Assembly: GCA_946885755.1 (NCBI GenBank)
Contig: CAMPHB010000120.1
Span: forward strand, 1 to 5,114
Source: an uncultured Methylophaga sp.
GTDB lineage: Bacteria > Pseudomonadota > Gammaproteobacteria > Nitrosococcales > Methylophagaceae
Length of the DNA stretch: 5,114 bases
Reading direction: 5' to 3'
Under the pieces are notes generated by a model. It searched no databases. It was not told the DNA's origin and saw only the letters and a list, made by a program, of their open reading frames with translations. The position numbers and the translations under genes are program-made. Positions 4,103 to 5,114 of the stretch are shown here, in pieces (the first letter of the stretch is position 1; every line of letters begins with the position of its first letter).

Positions 4103-5114
4103 GTGGAACAGATTACCTATCCCGAAGATTATCAGGATAATGCCACGCAGGCTTTGAAGATCCCTCCGCATTCTGTTGAAGCAGAACAATCCGTTCTGGG
4201 CGGTTTAATGCTCGACAATAACGCCTGGGAACAGGTCGCGGATGTTGTTGTAGAGCAGGATTTTTACCGACGCGATCATCAGCTGATTTTCCGTGCCATC
4301 GAGCAATTGATGGAAAAAGCCCAGCCGGTGGACGTCGTCACACTGGCGGAATACCACGATCAACGTGGTGAACTCGATAAAGTCGGTGAACTCGCCTATC
4401 TCGGCACGCTCGCCCGCAATACCCCAAGCGCTGCCAATATTGCCGCTTATGCCAATATTGTCCGTGAGCGCTCTATTCTCCGTCAGTTAATTCAAATCGG
4501 TAATAATATCGCCAATATGGCGTTTACGCCGGAAGGCCGTAACAGCGAAGAAATGCTTGATACTGCTGAACGGCATGTATTTGAGATCGCTGAAAAAGGT
4601 GCCAAACGAGGCGGCGGTTTTATTCAGGTCAAAGAAGTACTGAGCAGCGTGGTGGATCGGATTGATCAACTGTTTGAACAAGACAGTGGTATCACCGGCC
4701 TGCCGACCGGCTTTATTGATTTTGATGAGCAAACCTCGGGTCTGCAGCCTGCGGATTTGATTATTGTGGCCGGCCGGCCATCGATGGGTAAAACCACGTT
4801 TGCGATGAATCTTGCTGAAAATATTGCGATTCAGGCTAAGGAGCCTGTCGCGGTCTTCAGTATGGAAATGCCGGCTGATTCGCTGGCGATGCGGATGTTA
4901 TCGTCGCTGGGTCGCATTGATCAGCACCGGCTGCGTACTGGTAAACTCAACGATGAAGATTGGCCACGGCTGACATCGGCGATCCAGTTATTGAATGACG
5001 CGCCGTTATTCATTGATGATACCGGTGGTTTAACGCCAACTGAATTACGCGCCCGGGCGCGGCGTTTAAAACGCGAACATGGCCTCAGCCTGATAGTCAT
5101 CGATTACCTGCAAT
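4103..5114 (+). CDS. dnaB: Replicative DNA helicase DnaB (N-terminal 337 residues, runs off right edge)
   Basis: DnaB is the hexameric 5'-3' helicase at the replication fork; it unwinds DNA and recruits primase. The N-terminal domain begins LKIPPHSVEAEQSVLGGLML (18-37) and includes TPSAANI-AYA-IVRER. After the linker, the RecA-like domain shows Walker A GRPSMGKT (224-231, Lys230), FSMEMP with the catalytic Glu255, LTPTELRARARRL, and Walker B LIVIDYLQ (Asp334) at the edge. E. coli DnaB has 471 residues, so roughly 130 are missing here. The start is GTG at 4103, six bases after GGTG (4093-4096); another in-frame GTG at 4094 lacks a ribosome binding site, and a TAA at 4082 limits the frame. No intein or insertion is seen in the portion present. 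It lies beyond the rplI terminator, with no clear promoter in the 49-base gap. Confidence 0.97.
   Translation, partial: MEQITYPEDYQDNATQALKIPPHSVEAEQSVLGGLMLDNNAWEQVADVVVEQDFYRRDHQLIFRAIEQLMEKAQPVDVVTLAEYHDQRGELDKVGELAYLGTLARNTPSAANIAAYANIVRERSILRQLIQIGNNIANMAFTPEGRNSEEMLDTAERHVFEIAEKGAKRGGGFIQVKEVLSSVVDRIDQLFEQDSGITGLPTGFIDFDEQTSGLQPADLIIVAGRPSMGKTTFAMNLAENIAIQAKEPVAVFSMEMPADSLAMRMLSSLGRIDQHRLRTGKLNDEDWPRLTSAIQLLNDAPLFIDDTGGLTPTELRARARRLKREHGLSLIVIDYLQ

Noticed and set aside
4001..4189. 62-codon minus-strand ORF across the terminator and the dnaB start
   Set aside because: It reads through a strong terminator hairpin and the conserved dnaB N-terminus, with nothing recognisable in the product.
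4433..4460. Direct repeat GCCAATATTG in two copies
   Set aside because: It encodes two Ala-Asn-Ile triplets conserved in DnaB (AANI and YANI), so protein constraint explains it.
1..5114. A mobile element, phage, defence island, CRISPR or biosynthetic system
   Set aside because: All the coding space is taken by recognisable housekeeping genes in a conserved order; I saw no long inverted or direct repeats and no integrase or transposase signatures.

Overview
The window is a chromosomal housekeeping segment from a gammaproteobacterium. The S6, S18, L9, RlmB and DnaB proteins all resemble Escherichia coli and Pseudomonas proteins closely. The gene order rlmB - rpsF - rpsR - DUF2232 membrane protein - rplI - dnaB is the one I know from Pseudomonas; the priB gene that enterobacteria carry between rpsF and rpsR is absent. 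Base composition looks moderate, near 50% GC by eye. I cannot name the genus; a marine methylotroph such as Methylophaga is only a guess.

Layout. Positions 1-211 (minus strand) hold the first 70 codons of moaB, a molybdenum cofactor gene, which runs off the left edge. A 92-base divergent intergenic region follows, with candidate promoters for both directions that overlap each other. Positions 304-990 encode an OmpA-family outer-membrane lipoprotein (YiaD-like: lipobox, glycine zipper, peptidoglycan-binding domain). Its 3' end overlaps the start of rlmB, the 23S rRNA Gm2251 methyltransferase. The rlmB reading frame has no ATG, GTG or TTG where the protein must begin, so a CTG start at 956 is proposed. 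After rlmB comes a candidate promoter and an 84-base leader that folds into a 5' stem-loop and then a structure matching the known S6:S18 autoregulatory mRNA motif (stem, hairpin, CCG bulge), which occludes the rpsF Shine-Dalgarno sequence. Then come rpsF (1856-2203), rpsR (2228-2455), the DUF2232 membrane protein (2491-3423) and rplI (3447-3995; L9 with an extra helical tail of about 33 residues). A strong intrinsic terminator (4019-4053) and a second, weaker hairpin close the operon. dnaB, the replicative helicase, starts at a GTG at 4103 and runs off the right edge just after its Walker B motif.

How the genes relate. The core is a translation operon: two small-subunit proteins that bind 16S rRNA as a heterodimer and probably repress their own mRNA, one large-subunit protein, and upstream an rRNA methyltransferase. 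dnaB is a conserved neighbour but is separated by the terminator. The lipoprotein and moaB look like local neighbours rather than functional partners.

I see no mobile element, CRISPR array, tRNA or rRNA gene, and no defence or biosynthetic system. The points worth a second look are the rlmB start, the leader RNA with a duplicated AAACCGT heptamer, the overlapping divergent promoters, the L9 tail and the conserved but uncharacterised DUF2232 gene.
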